Source: Ruficoccus amylovorans (GTDB lineage: Bacteria > Verrucomicrobiota > Verrucomicrobiia > Opitutales > Cerasicoccaceae). Taken from it: DNA of 64,000 nucleotides. The position numbers and the translations under genes were made by a program. Shown piece after piece: positions 34,043 to 42,732 of the stretch. The notes below the pieces were generated by a model. It had not been told where the DNA came from and made no database searches. It worked only from the letters and a program-made list of their open reading frames with translations. Every line of letters begins with the position of its first letter. Positions within the stretch are counted from its first letter, which is position 1. Location: positions 310,001-374,000 of the forward strand of contig NZ_JACHVB010000020.1 in assembly GCF_014230085.1 (NCBI RefSeq), in the 5' to 3' direction.

Positions 34043-35404
34043 CTAAAGCTGCGCGTGCTCTTCGATGAAGGCGCGGATGTCGTCGATTTCGGCCGGGAGT
34101 TCGTGGCGGACGATGGTTTTCGCCTTGAGTTCCTCCAACGCGGGCGCGGTCGGCTCGATACCGATCGCCTCAGTGATCGTTTCGGGGAACTTGGCCGGGT
34201 GCGCGGTGGCGAGGACGACAGCGGTCTTGGCCGGGTCGCGCTCGACGAAGCCGCAGGCCGTGTGCGGATCGACCACGTAGCCGTACTTTTTATAAACTTC
34301 GGCGATGATCTCGCGGATGCCCGCATCGGTCGTGTGCGAGGCGGTGAAAACGTCCGCGTCGAAGCTCTCGAACTGGTAGCGCCCGTTGTCGCGGAACTCG
34401 CCCATCACGCTGCGGACCTTCTGCGGGTCGCACCCGACCAGGTAGTACAGGAAGCGCTCGAAGTTGGAGGCCACCTGGATGTCCATCGACGGGGCCAGGC
34501 TCGGCACCACGTCGCCCACCTCGTACTGGCCGCTCGTGAAAAGCTTGTAGAGGATGTCGTTCTGGTTCGTGGCCACGCGGAACGAGGCGGCGGGCAGGCC
34601 CATGCGCTTCGCCAGCCACCCGGCCAGGATGTTCCCAAAGTTGCCCGTCGGCACGATGAACTCGACCGCCCCGCGCCGCTCCTTCGGGAGCTGGAAGTAG
34701 GCGTAAAAGTAGTACACGCACTGAGCGAGGATACGGGCCAGGTTGATCGAGTTGATGGCCGAGAGCCGGTACTGGCGCTTGAGGTCGAGGTCGCCGAAAA
34801 GCTCCTTCACGATGTGCTGGGCATCGTCGAAGCTGCCCTTGACCGCGAGCGGAAAGACGTTGGCCGCGCCGGTGGTCGTCATCTGCCGCTCCTGCAAGGG
34901 GGAGATACGCCCGTCCGGGTAGAGGATGAAAATGTTCACCCCGTCCTTGCCCAGCAGGCCGTGGATGGCGGCCGAACCGGTGTCGCCGGAGGTAGCCCCG
35001 AGGACGTTGATGTGCTCGGAGCTGTTGCGGATCTGCTCCTCGTAGAGGTTGCCCACCAGTTGCAGGGCAAAGTCCTTGAAGGCCAGCGTCGGCCCGTGGA
35101 AAAGCTCCAGCACGTAGAGGTCGTCGCTCAGCCCGACCAGCGGTGCGATTTTCTCATCGGTAAAGCGCTTGTAGGACTCCTCGACCAGTCGGCGCAGGAC
35201 CGCCTCGTCCATGTCGGTGGCAAACTCCTTCAGAAACTCGAAGCACAACTCGGCATAGCCCAGGTCCTCCCACGCGTCGAGCTTGCCCGAGAGGTCCGGC
35301 AGCTCCCGCGGCAGGTACAGCCCGCCATCCGGGGCCAGGCCGGCGGCAACCGCCTGGGTAAAGGTGACCGATCCGCCATTTCCGCGCGTGCTGACATATT
35401 CCAT
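34043..35404 (-). CDS. thrC: Threonine synthase
   Basis: A 453-residue pyridoxal-phosphate enzyme that converts O-phosphohomoserine to threonine. The N-terminal region (MEYVSTRGNGGSVTFTQAVAAGLAPDGGLYLP) and the PLP lysine in HGPTLAFKDFALQ are classical, as is the GATSGDTGSAAIHG phosphate-binding loop. The length matches the longer (E. coli-like) branch. ATG 35404 is clear. The gene is flanked on both sides by copies of the same hairpin-rich repeat. Confidence 0.96.
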   Translation of the reverse strand: MEYVSTRGNGGSVTFTQAVAAGLAPDGGLYLPRELPDLSGKLDAWEDLGYAELCFEFLKEFATDMDEAVLRRLVEESYKRFTDEKIAPLVGLSDDLYVLELFHGPTLAFKDFALQLVGNLYEEQIRNSSEHINVLGATSGDTGSAAIHGLLGKDGVNIFILYPDGRISPLQERQMTTTGAANVFPLAVKGSFDDAQHIVKELFGDLDLKRQYRLSAINSINLARILAQCVYYFYAYFQLPKERRGAVEFIVPTGNFGNILAGWLAKRMGLPAASFRVATNQNDILYKLFTSGQYEVGDVVPSLAPSMDIQVASNFERFLYYLVGCDPQKVRSVMGEFRDNGRYQFESFDADVFTASHTTDAGIREIIAEVYKKYGYVVDPHTACGFVERDPAKTAVVLATAHPAKFPETITEAIGIEPTAPALEELKAKTIVRHELPAEIDDIRAFIEEHAQL

Positions 35405-35463
35405 AGGCCCTCCAAGAAACCCACCCCCTCCCCCGCCTTCAACACTATTTTAGCAGGCAGGAC

Positions 35464-35528
35464 GCAGGACACAGTCCTGCACCTGTGGTGCTACGCACCA
35501 CGGATGCCCCCGCCAACGCGGCGGCATG
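35464..35528. repeat. Cluster of three hairpins upstream of thrC
   Basis: GCAGGAC/GTCCTGC (35464-35480, loop ACA) and GTGGTGC/GCACCAC (35485-35501, loop TAC) are perfect hairpins; a third, imperfect ATGCC/GGCAT hairpin follows. The second shares its CACCACGG edge with the large repeat at 35694, so these may belong to one family. No coding sequence is present between 35405 and 35828. Confidence 0.6.
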
Positions 35529-35693
35529 GGCAACGGCGGTTGACGCCGAGCCAAACGGACTCCGACTGAACAACCGTCGAGAGGGCGAACCGTGTCTGCG
35601 GATTTCGCTATAAAAGGGAACAGGCCCTAGCTCGAGTCAGTCAGGCTACTGGCATCGGTTTGGATGCGCAGTATAGAAAGTGCAAGACCGTTT

Positions 35694-35797
35694 GGACTAG
35701 CGATCAGGGGTAATCAGGGGTAGCGGCCTTTATGGACGCGTAGGGGCGAAGCCCCTCAGGGTCCGGTGCGGCCACGCACCACGGGGCGTGCAGCCCC
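35694..35797. repeat. Hairpin-rich repeat, copy 2
   Basis: Second copy of the repeat at 33942. It carries a tandem duplication of ATCAGGGGTA that copy 1 lacks. It contains three perfect hairpins: AGGGGC/GCCCCT (35742-35756, loop GAA), GGTGCG/CGCACC (35765-35780) and GGGGC/GCCCC (35783-35797). Confidence 0.75.
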
Positions 35798-35828
35798 GGG
35801 AATTTGCGCAATAGGAGCACTGGAGCGT

Positions 35829-36113
35829 TCAACCCTCCTGCCGCGCGCGCAGTTCGATAGCGTGGCCGTTGACGAGGGCGCGGGCGACCTTGCCCCGGGC
35901 ACTCTCAACGATGCGGCCAAAAGTCGCCCGCGAGACGCCCATCCGCTCCCCGGCCTGCGCGTGATGGAGCCGCTCCACGTCGGCCAGCCTGAGCGCTTCC
36001 AGTTCGTCCGCCTCCAGCACAACGACCTCCAGCTCACAGGTCGGGATGCCGCGCGGTTTGAAGACCGTTTCTCTCAGTTCGCAGCGGATGCAACGGTGTT
36101 TTTTCGGACGCAT
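35829..36113 (-). CDS. DUF134 (UPF0251) helix-turn-helix protein
   Basis: A 94-residue DNA-binding protein of the DUF134 family. The Cys-containing N-terminus (CIRCELRETVFKPRGIPTCEL) precedes an acidic block (LEADELEALRLADVE) and a helix-turn-helix (GERMGVSRATFGRIVESARGKVA). It is divergent from the NifX-like gene, 130 bases away, with a 14-bp palindrome in between. It is likely the local regulator and may sense metal or redox state through its cysteines (inference). Confidence 0.88.
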   Translation of the reverse strand: MRPKKHRCIRCELRETVFKPRGIPTCELEVVVLEADELEALRLADVERLHHAQAGERMGVSRATFGRIVESARGKVARALVNGHAIELRARQEG

Positions 36114-36184
36114 GAGACGGCTTTCGTATCGGCAGTCAATTAGTGTTCATTATCCAATAAATCCCTGGCATCAGGAAATGTTGC

Positions 36185-36213
36185 TTGACCTTTATCAAGC
36201 CGCCTTTTATGAG
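36185..36213 (+). promoter_or_regulatory. Predicted promoter of the NifX/MBL/DUF89 operon
   Basis: TTGACC (36185-36190) and TATGAG (36208-36213) are separated by 17 bases, 30 bases upstream of the NifX-like start. The palindrome at 36210 overlaps the -10 box. Confidence 0.5.
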
Positions 36214-36223
36214 CATATGCTCA
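36210..36223. promoter_or_regulatory. Perfect 14-bp palindromic operator candidate
   Basis: TGAGCATATGCTCA is its own reverse complement. It overlaps the predicted -10 box of the NifX-like operon and lies between that gene and the divergent DUF134 gene, so DUF134 binding here would repress or tune the operon. Confidence 0.65.
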
Positions 36224-36242
36224 ATTCTTTCAAGTCAAAACC

Positions 36243-36653
36243 ATGAACATCTGCCTGCCGGTTCTCGAAAATAACGGCCTCCTGAGCGCGGTTTCGCCGC
36301 ACTTTGGCCAAGCCCCCGCTCATCTGGTCATCTCCCCTGAGGGAGAAATCGTCCACTACGCGGAGAAAACCGCCTGCGGCCACGCGGGCTGTACCCCGGT
36401 CGATATTCTCGCCGCGCACGCCGTCAAGGCCATCGTCTGCCAGGGACTCGGACGCGGGGCCTTTTTCCGACTGCGAGAGCTTGGGATCGACGTTTTCCAG
36501 ACCGACTGCGAGACAGTCGATGAGGCACTGGTCGCCTATCGCCGTCACACACTCGCCCCCATGAGCGAAGACGGCCTTTGCCAGGGACACGAGCACAGTG
36601 ACCACGACCACGACGGCCATCCCCACGAGCACGGACACAATCACTGCCACTGA
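36243..36653 (+). CDS. NifX/NifB-like (Fe-Mo cofactor binding family) protein with His-rich tail
   Basis: A 136-residue protein of the dinitrogenase iron-molybdenum cofactor-binding family (MNICLPVLENN..SPHFGQAPAHLV, then a Cys/His pair in ACGHAGCTPVDIL). The last 25 residues are almost all His, Asp, Gly and Glu, an obvious metal-binding tail. No nitrogenase genes occur nearby, so a role in metal-cluster handling rather than nitrogen fixation is likely. It is the first gene of an operon with an MBL-fold protein and a DUF89 protein. Confidence 0.88.
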   Translation: MNICLPVLENNGLLSAVSPHFGQAPAHLVISPEGEIVHYAEKTACGHAGCTPVDILAAHAVKAIVCQGLGRGAFFRLRELGIDVFQTDCETVDEALVAYRRHTLAPMSEDGLCQGHEHSDHDHDGHPHEHGHNHCH

Positions 36654-36690
36654 AAACCAGCCGTACCGCGCACAGCCGGAGACATCCATC

Positions 36691-37533
36691 ATGGCCGAAA
36701 TCCGCCTCACCCTGTTGACTGAAAACACCGCCAAGGGACGAAAAATCCTCGGCGAACACGGGCTGGCCTACTGGATCGAAACCCCGGCGGGAAACGTGCT
36801 CTTTGACACCGGGCAGGGGCAGACGCTTTTTCACAACGCGGCCCTCTGCGGGGCCGACCTCGCCCAAACGGCGGCGGTCGTGCTCAGCCACGGCCACTTC
36901 GACCATACGGGCGGTCTGGAGCAGGTTCTTGACGCCGCCCCGGCGGCCAGCGTCTATTTCCACCCCGACGCGATCCTGCCCCGCTATTCTGCTGCTCCCG
37001 CCGGCGGCACCCGCACCGTCGCCGTCCCTTTTATGCACAACGGGGGTGTTTTAAAAAAGGCCGCCACCGTGCGCTACACCCGTCAGCCCACCCCGATCCT
37101 GGGCGGGCTCGTCGCCACCGGCGAAGTCCCCCGCCACTACGCCGACGAGGACACGGGCGGAGACTTTTTCCTTGATGCCGACGGCCACCGGCGCGACCCC
37201 ATCAACGACGACCAGTCACTCTACTTTGAAAGCACCGAAGGGCTCGTGCTCATCCTCGGCTGCGCCCACGCCGGAGTTGTCAATACCCTGCACCACGTGG
37301 CCAGGCTGACCGGCACGCAGCGTATCCACGCCGTCATCGGCGGAATGCACCTGCTCTATGCTGATCCGGCCCGGTTGGAGCGCACCTATGCCGCGTTCCG
37401 CGACTACGACGTGCGCCTCATCGCGCCCTGCCACTGCACCGGTATCCGGGCCGTGGCCGGGTTCTGGAACCACTTCCCCGAGCGCTGCGCCGAGGCGCAC
37501 GCCGGTAAACGCTTCACCTTCCGCCTGCCATGA
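36691..37533 (+). CDS. MBL-fold metallohydrolase (dihydropterin synthase-like subgroup)
   Basis: A 280-residue metallo-beta-lactamase-fold protein. Metal ligands are in SHGHFDHTGG (about residues 67-76), GCAHAGVVN and the C-terminal His of CHCTG. The overall pattern (VLFDTGQG, IGGMHL) matches the subgroup containing methanopterin-biosynthesis dihydropterin phosphate synthases and many uncharacterised members. ATG 36691 is used; the frame extends upstream only through low-complexity Thr/Pro. It follows the NifX-like gene by 37 bases and overlaps the DUF89 gene by four (ATGA). Confidence 0.85.
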   Translation: MAEIRLTLLTENTAKGRKILGEHGLAYWIETPAGNVLFDTGQGQTLFHNAALCGADLAQTAAVVLSHGHFDHTGGLEQVLDAAPAASVYFHPDAILPRYSAAPAGGTRTVAVPFMHNGGVLKKAATVRYTRQPTPILGGLVATGEVPRHYADEDTGGDFFLDADGHRRDPINDDQSLYFESTEGLVLILGCAHAGVVNTLHHVARLTGTQRIHAVIGGMHLLYADPARLERTYAAFRDYDVRLIAPCHCTGIRAVAGFWNHFPERCAEAHAGKRFTFRLP

Positions 37534-38408
37534 AAACGAGCATCGACTGTTTCAGTTGCTTCATCCGCCAAGGGCTGCGGGCGGCCCGGCTGGCAGGCGC
37601 GTCCGAGAAGCAGCAAGACCTCGTGGTGCGCGCCATTATGGGGCACCTGCTCGGCGGCAACCCCGACGAGTCCCCCGTCGAGCTGGCCCGCTCTGTTCAG
37701 CAGATCGTGAGCGAGATAACCGGCCAGAGCGACCCTTACGGCGACCTCAAATCCCTCAGTAACGCCCAGGCTGCCGCATGGGTCGAAAACCTCAAAAACA
37801 CCCCGAGCACGCCTCAGACCGACCCGCTCGATCATGCCGTCCGGCTGGCGGTGGCCGGGAACGTCATCGACTACGGCCCGCAAACCCCCTTCAACCTGGA
37901 GAGCACGCTCGAACGCTGCCTGCGCGAGCCCTTTGCCATCGACCACCTGCCCTTGCTCCGGGAGCGCCTTCAAAGCGCCCGCACCCTCGCCTACCTGGCC
38001 GACAACGCGGGCGAAATCATCTTCGACCGCGTGCTGCTGGGCGAGTTGCTGGCCCGTTTCGGGCTGGAGAAAATCCTTTTCGTCGTGCGCGAGGAAGCAT
38101 TCCTCAACGACGCTCTGGCTGAAGATGCCGAAACCGCCGGCATCCTTGAGCTCGACCAGGTCGAACTCGTTCGTATGGGCCCCGGCATCCCCGCCCCCGG
38201 CACGCCGGGCCGGGCCGTCTGGGAACAGGTCCGGCGCTGCGATGTGCGCCTGGCCAAGGGGCAGGCCAACGCCGAATGCTTCGACACCGAACCCGATTTT
38301 TTCCTCCTTTTCATGGTCAAGTGCGAGATGGTCATGCGGGCGCTGGAGGAAAAGGGGCTGGGCACGACCCGGTTGGGAGACATTGTGTTGACCCACAGCG
38401 GATATTGA
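37530..38408 (+). CDS. DUF89/ARMT1-like damage-control phosphatase family protein
   Basis: A 292-residue protein of the DUF89 family. Features are the N-terminal CFSCFIRQ motif, LADNAGEIIFDRVLL (metal and phosphate site), and AKGQANAECFD near the C-terminus. Characterised members are metal-dependent phosphatases that remove damaged sugar or cofactor phosphates. Its ATG overlaps the MBL gene stop. It completes the NifX-MBL-DUF89 operon, suggesting a shared metabolite or metal task. Confidence 0.85.
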   Translation: MKTSIDCFSCFIRQGLRAARLAGASEKQQDLVVRAIMGHLLGGNPDESPVELARSVQQIVSEITGQSDPYGDLKSLSNAQAAAWVENLKNTPSTPQTDPLDHAVRLAVAGNVIDYGPQTPFNLESTLERCLREPFAIDHLPLLRERLQSARTLAYLADNAGEIIFDRVLLGELLARFGLEKILFVVREEAFLNDALAEDAETAGILELDQVELVRMGPGIPAPGTPGRAVWEQVRRCDVRLAKGQANAECFDTEPDFFLLFMVKCEMVMRALEEKGLGTTRLGDIVLTHSGY

Positions 38409-38433
38409 GCCACATTGGGCGCTTTGACACCGC

Positions 38434-38451
38434 TCCCGCGCCAACGCGGGA
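38434..38451 (+). terminator. Hairpin after DUF89 gene
   Basis: TCCCGCG (38434-38440) and CGCGGGA (38445-38451) pair perfectly around CCAA, 26 bases after the stop. A long T-run occurs 30 bases later but not immediately after the stem. Confidence 0.45.
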
Positions 38452-38543
38452 CACCGCTTTCCCACCCCGGTAGCGGATTTTTTTTACGAACCAATTGCGT
38501 TGTCGGGTTACCCCTTATACCTTGTTTAACTGCGAATTTGAGT

Positions 38544-40043
38544 ATGAGGCTACGCTTGATCATCCTGTCAGTTCTCTGCGGACTGACCTCCCTGCACGCG
38601 TTCGAACGCCGCGAAGTCAATCTGGACTACGTCACCGGACTGGCCCGCGAACTGGCCGCCCAGCCCTACGTCCCGGCCAAACCTGAGCTTCCGCCTGAAC
38701 TGGCTGCGCTGGATTTCGACGGCTACCGCAAGATCCGCTTCAACAAGGACAAGGCCCTCTGGAAAACCGCCAATCTGCCCTTCCAGGTCGATTTTTTCCA
38801 CAACGGGTACATTTTTCCGGAAACCGTTGAGATATTCGAATACAGTAACACGCACACCCAGCAGATTCCCTACGTCAAGGACTTCTTCAACTTCGACATC
38901 AACGGCATCAACCCCGACGAATGGGACCTACAGGGCTACGCCGGACTGCGCGTGCGCACCCCGCTGAACAAGCCCGATGTCTTCGACGATGTGCTCGTCT
39001 TTCAGGGAGCCTCGTATTTCCGCGCCCTCGGCCGGGACCAGTACTACGGCCTCTCCGCCCGCGGACTGGCCATCGGCACTGGCGGCCCCAATGAGGAATT
39101 TCCCCGCTTCAGCCGCTTCTGGCTGAAAAAACCCGCTTCCGATGCCCGCTCGCTGGAAATCCTTGCCCTGCTGGAGGGCCAGAGCGTGACCGGGGCCTAC
39201 CGCTTTGTTCTCACTCCCGGCGAAAATACCCAGGTCGAAGTCACGGCCCGCGTCTTCCGCCGCGAGGGAGCCCGCGGTGACATCTACTTCGCCCCGCTCA
39301 CGAGCATGTTCTGGTACGGCGAGGCCCGCGACAACCACATGGGCGACTGGCGACCCGAGATCCACGACTCTGACGGCCTGCTCATCCACAACGGTGACAC
39401 CTGGACCTGGCGCCCCCTCACCAACTACCCCGGCAACCACCTGACCGCCTTTCCCGTCGAGCAGCTCCACGGCTTCGGCCTGCTCCAGCGCGACCGCGAC
39501 TTTAACAACTATCAAGACCTCAGCGAGCACTACCACCGCCGTCCCTCGGCCTGGATACAGACCCGCGGACAATGGCCCACGGGCGAAGTCGTCCTCTTTG
39601 AATTCCATCAGGACACGGAAACCGTCGATAACATGGGCGCGTTCTTCCGCCCCGACACGGCCCCCGAAGCAGGCCAACCCTACGAAATCGCCTACACGGT
39701 CAATTTCCAGCTGGCCGATCCCGACAAGTCGCTTAACCGGGTCGAAGCCACCCGGATCGGCAGTTCCTGGCAGTACGAGGGAGCCACCCGGTTCATTATC
39801 GATTTTTCCGCGCCCGAGAACTTCAAACCCGTGGAAATCCGCGACCTGCAAGCCAACCTGAGCGTGGAAGGAGCCGAGATCATCCAACAGGCGCACATCA
39901 TTTACAATACCGTCACCTCCGGCCTGCGCGTGCACTTCGACTTGCGCGCCGATCCCGACACCGAACTGGCGAATCTTAAACTCCAACTGACAAAGGCCGA
40001 CAAGCCGCTCAGCGAGACCTGGGTCTATCAATGGCGACCGTGA
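38544..40043 (+). CDS. opgG: Periplasmic glucan biosynthesis protein OpgG/MdoG
   Basis: A 499-residue periplasmic protein needed to make osmoregulated periplasmic glucans. The signal peptide (MRLRLIILSVLCGLTSLHA) is followed by the MdoG domain (LDFDGYRKIRFNKDKALW, LPFQVDFFHNGYIFPE, YFRALGRDQYYGLSARGLAIGT, and the C-terminal immunoglobulin-like part). ATG 38544 is the natural start. It overlaps the next gene by 13 bases and is in one operon with opgH. Confidence 0.95.
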   Translation: MRLRLIILSVLCGLTSLHAFERREVNLDYVTGLARELAAQPYVPAKPELPPELAALDFDGYRKIRFNKDKALWKTANLPFQVDFFHNGYIFPETVEIFEYSNTHTQQIPYVKDFFNFDINGINPDEWDLQGYAGLRVRTPLNKPDVFDDVLVFQGASYFRALGRDQYYGLSARGLAIGTGGPNEEFPRFSRFWLKKPASDARSLEILALLEGQSVTGAYRFVLTPGENTQVEVTARVFRREGARGDIYFAPLTSMFWYGEARDNHMGDWRPEIHDSDGLLIHNGDTWTWRPLTNYPGNHLTAFPVEQLHGFGLLQRDRDFNNYQDLSEHYHRRPSAWIQTRGQWPTGEVVLFEFHQDTETVDNMGAFFRPDTAPEAGQPYEIAYTVNFQLADPDKSLNRVEATRIGSSWQYEGATRFIIDFSAPENFKPVEIRDLQANLSVEGAEIIQQAHIIYNTVTSGLRVHFDLRADPDTELANLKLQLTKADKPLSETWVYQWRP

Positions 40044-40594
40044 ACCAGCCCGAGCACGACCTCGAAGCCTGGGACCGCGCCTATCGTAAAGTCGCCTCCC
40101 TGCTTCGCGCCTATCAGGTCCGCAATGCCTACCTGCGTCACGAACTGGCGCGCGACATCGTACGTGAGTCGCTCCAGTTTTACCTGGAGGGGCAGGAACC
40201 GGAAGCCCTCGCGGTCGAGAACCTGCGCCACCGGCTCTCGCTCTGGCTCAAGCGGCTCAACGACGCCACCTCCGAGCCGGGCCGCAACGGCTACACCGAG
40301 GCCCGCATGCTGACCATTGTGCAGGCCTCCCGCATCATCCAGCGCTGGCCCCGACAGTTTCTCTACACCGGCGAGTTCGAGCCCGCGCTGCTGGAAGCCG
40401 TCAAGAAAGCCCGCATCATCGGCGTGCCCAACCTGCATCGAGCCTCCATCGGCGTGCCGCAGATCCAGTTCGAAACCGTCAGCGACATGGCCGAAGGCAC
40501 CCGTCGCCTGTTCAGCAACTCGATCCTGCGCATCTGCCTTTTCACCGCCGCCGTCCTCGCAGGGATACTCACCGTCATCAGCCTGGCCCGATGA
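40031..40594 (+). CDS. Unknown protein between opgG and opgH, C-terminal membrane anchor
   Basis: A 187-residue protein of unrecognised family. The first 150 residues are charged and helical; the last 20 or so (ILRICLFTAAVLAGILTVISLAR) form one membrane helix, so most of it probably faces the cytoplasm. It overlaps opgG by 13 bases and opgH by four (ATGA), so translation is coupled to both. It is not the missing N-terminus of OpgH, because the downstream protein keeps both of its first membrane helices. It may be a regulatory or assembly partner of the glucan synthase (inference). Confidence 0.75.
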   Translation: MATVNQPEHDLEAWDRAYRKVASLLRAYQVRNAYLRHELARDIVRESLQFYLEGQEPEALAVENLRHRLSLWLKRLNDATSEPGRNGYTEARMLTIVQASRIIQRWPRQFLYTGEFEPALLEAVKKARIIGVPNLHRASIGVPQIQFETVSDMAEGTRRLFSNSILRICLFTAAVLAGILTVISLAR

Positions 40595-42732
40595 GCAACG
40601 CCCCCCAACCATCCACCACTCCCGCCGGAGGCTGCACACGGCTCGTTTTTTTCGCACTGCACGGGCTGCTGACCATCGCCGCCGGGGCCATTTTCTGGGA
40701 TCTGCTCAACCGCACCGGTTTCACCGTGACCAGCTTTCTCCTGCTGGTGCTTTTCGTCATCCTTTTCGCGCACATCGCCTTCGGTTTTCTTCAGCCGCTC
40801 TTCGGGCTGTTTGTCGCACTGCGCCGGGACGATCCGCGCCGCATCACCCGCACGATCGATCTCGACCAGGACCCGGCCTCGATCAAGCTCGCCAGCCGCA
40901 CGGCTCTGATTTTCCCCATCTACAACGAAGACCCGGAGCGCTTTTTCGCCGGGGTGGAAACGGTCTATTCCCGCCTCAAACAACTCGGCCAGATTGAGCA
41001 TTACGATGTCTTTGTCCTGAGCGACTCGACCGACGCCGACAACTGGATCGCTGAGGAAATCGCCTGGAACGAAACCGCCCTGCGCCTCGGCGCGCACGGC
41101 AAGCTTTTCTACCGCCGCCGCCGCAACAACATCAACCAGAAGTCCGGCAACGTGGCCGACTTCTGCCGCCGCTGGGGCGGCTCCTACGACTACATGCTCT
41201 GCTTCGACGCAGACAGCCTGATGAGCGGCGAGTGCATCGTGCGCATGACCGAGATGATGGAGCGCAACCCGACCGTTGGCATCCTCCAGACCATGCCCGG
41301 CCTCTTCAACGGTCGAACCCTGCTGGCGCGGCTCCAGCAGTTCACCAACCGGGTGCACGGCTATCTCTCCGGCGCGGGTCTCAACGCCTGGCAGCAGGAC
41401 TACGGCAACTACTGGGGCCACAACGCCATCATTCGCCTGAAGCCGTTTCTGAAATACTGCACGCTGCCGGAACTTCCCGGCGTGGAGCCGCTGGGCGGAC
41501 GCGTGCTCAGCCATGACTTCGTCGAAGCCGTGCTCATGCACAAGGCCGGTTACGAGGTCTGGCTCGCCTACGACCTGGAGGGCAGTTACGAGGAGATGCC
41601 CCCCACCCTGATCGACCTGGCCAAGCGTGACCGCCGCTGGTGCCAGGGCAATCTCCAGCACGCCTGGCTGGTGCTCTTTGGAAACATTCCCAACCAGAGC
41701 CGTATCCACATGATCAATGGCATCATGGGCTACCTGTCCTCGCCGTTGTGGCTGCTTTTCATCGGGCTGACCACGCTGGGCACCTACCGCTGGGTCGGCA
41801 GCGACCTGACTCTTGTCGTGCGCGGCAGCAGCCTGCCGTGCATGCCCCAGTCGCTGGCCGATCAGGGGCTTCTTCTGCTGGGGCTGACCGCTGTCATGAT
41901 CTTCGGCCCCAAGCTCATGACCATTCTCTGGCTTGCCCTGCGCCCGCAGCGGGCAAAGGGCTTTGGCGGGTGGTTCCGAGCCACGGCCTCGATCCTGCTG
42001 GAGGTTTTCGTTTTCACACTCATCGCCCCAGCCATGATGCTTTTTCACAGCGGGTTCGTCGTCACCATTTTACTTGGACAAAAGGTCCGCTGGGCCACCC
42101 AGGTCCGCAACTCCGGCGACGGGACTTCGCCCGAACAGGCAATCTCCGCTCACGGCGGTCACCTGACGGTCGGCCTGCTCTGGGGCGTGCTGGCCTGGAC
42201 GATCAGCCCGGTACTATTCTGGTGGATGAGCCCGGTGCTGCTGGGCTGGGTACTCGCCATTCCGCTCTCCATCTACACCAGCCGTGAGAGCGTGGGTCGG
42301 TGGTTCCGGGCGCGGGGGCTGCTCCTGACACCGGAGGAAACCCGACCGCCGCGTGAGGTCCGCACCCTGCGCGCGCTTGCCCGCGACAGCGAAAAGCTTC
42401 CCGACTCGGTTGAAAGGTTTGAAGACATCGGACTGCTCGGCGTCGTGCTAGACCCGTACATTAACGCCCTCCACGGCCTGCTCCTGCGCGAGAAATCCCA
42501 ACCCGACCCGACGGTGCGCGAGGTCCTGCTGAAGCTCGAAGACAAGCTCCTGCAGGAAGGAGCCGAGTCCCTCAGTAACGCCGAAAAAATGCGTCTGCTC
42601 CTGGACTACGAATCCAGCGTCCGCCTGCACAAGCAGGTCTGGTCTCAGCCCGACAATAAACTCAGCCCCTGGTGGCGGCAGGCCAGTAGGAGCTTCAATT
42701 ACCGCAGCCTCTTTCACCACCGCAGCGAATAG
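40591..42732 (+). CDS. opgH: Glucan glucosyltransferase OpgH/MdoH
   Basis: A 713-residue inner-membrane GT2-type glucosyltransferase that polymerises and exports the glucan backbone. Two N-terminal helices precede the catalytic domain with LIFPIYNEDPERFFAGVE, DVFVLSDSTD, the FYRRRRNNINQKSGN block, FDADSLM (DxD-like), SHDFVEAVLM and RDRRWCQGN (the QxxRW-like acceptor motif region). Several further helices follow. The cytoplasmic N-terminal extension of E. coli OpgH is missing here. The start ATG overlaps the preceding gene. Confidence 0.95.
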   Translation: MSNAPQPSTTPAGGCTRLVFFALHGLLTIAAGAIFWDLLNRTGFTVTSFLLLVLFVILFAHIAFGFLQPLFGLFVALRRDDPRRITRTIDLDQDPASIKLASRTALIFPIYNEDPERFFAGVETVYSRLKQLGQIEHYDVFVLSDSTDADNWIAEEIAWNETALRLGAHGKLFYRRRRNNINQKSGNVADFCRRWGGSYDYMLCFDADSLMSGECIVRMTEMMERNPTVGILQTMPGLFNGRTLLARLQQFTNRVHGYLSGAGLNAWQQDYGNYWGHNAIIRLKPFLKYCTLPELPGVEPLGGRVLSHDFVEAVLMHKAGYEVWLAYDLEGSYEEMPPTLIDLAKRDRRWCQGNLQHAWLVLFGNIPNQSRIHMINGIMGYLSSPLWLLFIGLTTLGTYRWVGSDLTLVVRGSSLPCMPQSLADQGLLLLGLTAVMIFGPKLMTILWLALRPQRAKGFGGWFRATASILLEVFVFTLIAPAMMLFHSGFVVTILLGQKVRWATQVRNSGDGTSPEQAISAHGGHLTVGLLWGVLAWTISPVLFWWMSPVLLGWVLAIPLSIYTSRESVGRWFRARGLLLTPEETRPPREVRTLRALARDSEKLPDSVERFEDIGLLGVVLDPYINALHGLLLREKSQPDPTVREVLLKLEDKLLQEGAESLSNAEKMRLLLDYESSVRLHKQVWSQPDNKLSPWWRQASRSFNYRSLFHHRSE

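Noticed and set aside
34055-35569. 504-codon open frame antisense to thrC
   Set aside because: Shadow of thrC; no recognisable domain and no ribosome site.
36243-36653. Nitrogen fixation role for the NifX-like gene
   Set aside because: No nitrogenase or cofactor-assembly genes accompany it; the family is widespread in organisms that do not fix nitrogen.
40031-40594. Idea that this gene is a split-off N-terminus of OpgH
   Set aside because: The downstream protein still has both N-terminal membrane helices, so the 187-residue protein is additional. The idea that it replaces a cytoplasmic regulatory function is kept only as inference.
40363-42048. 561-codon open frame antisense to opgH and its neighbour
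   Set aside because: It spans two real genes on the other strand; shadow frame.
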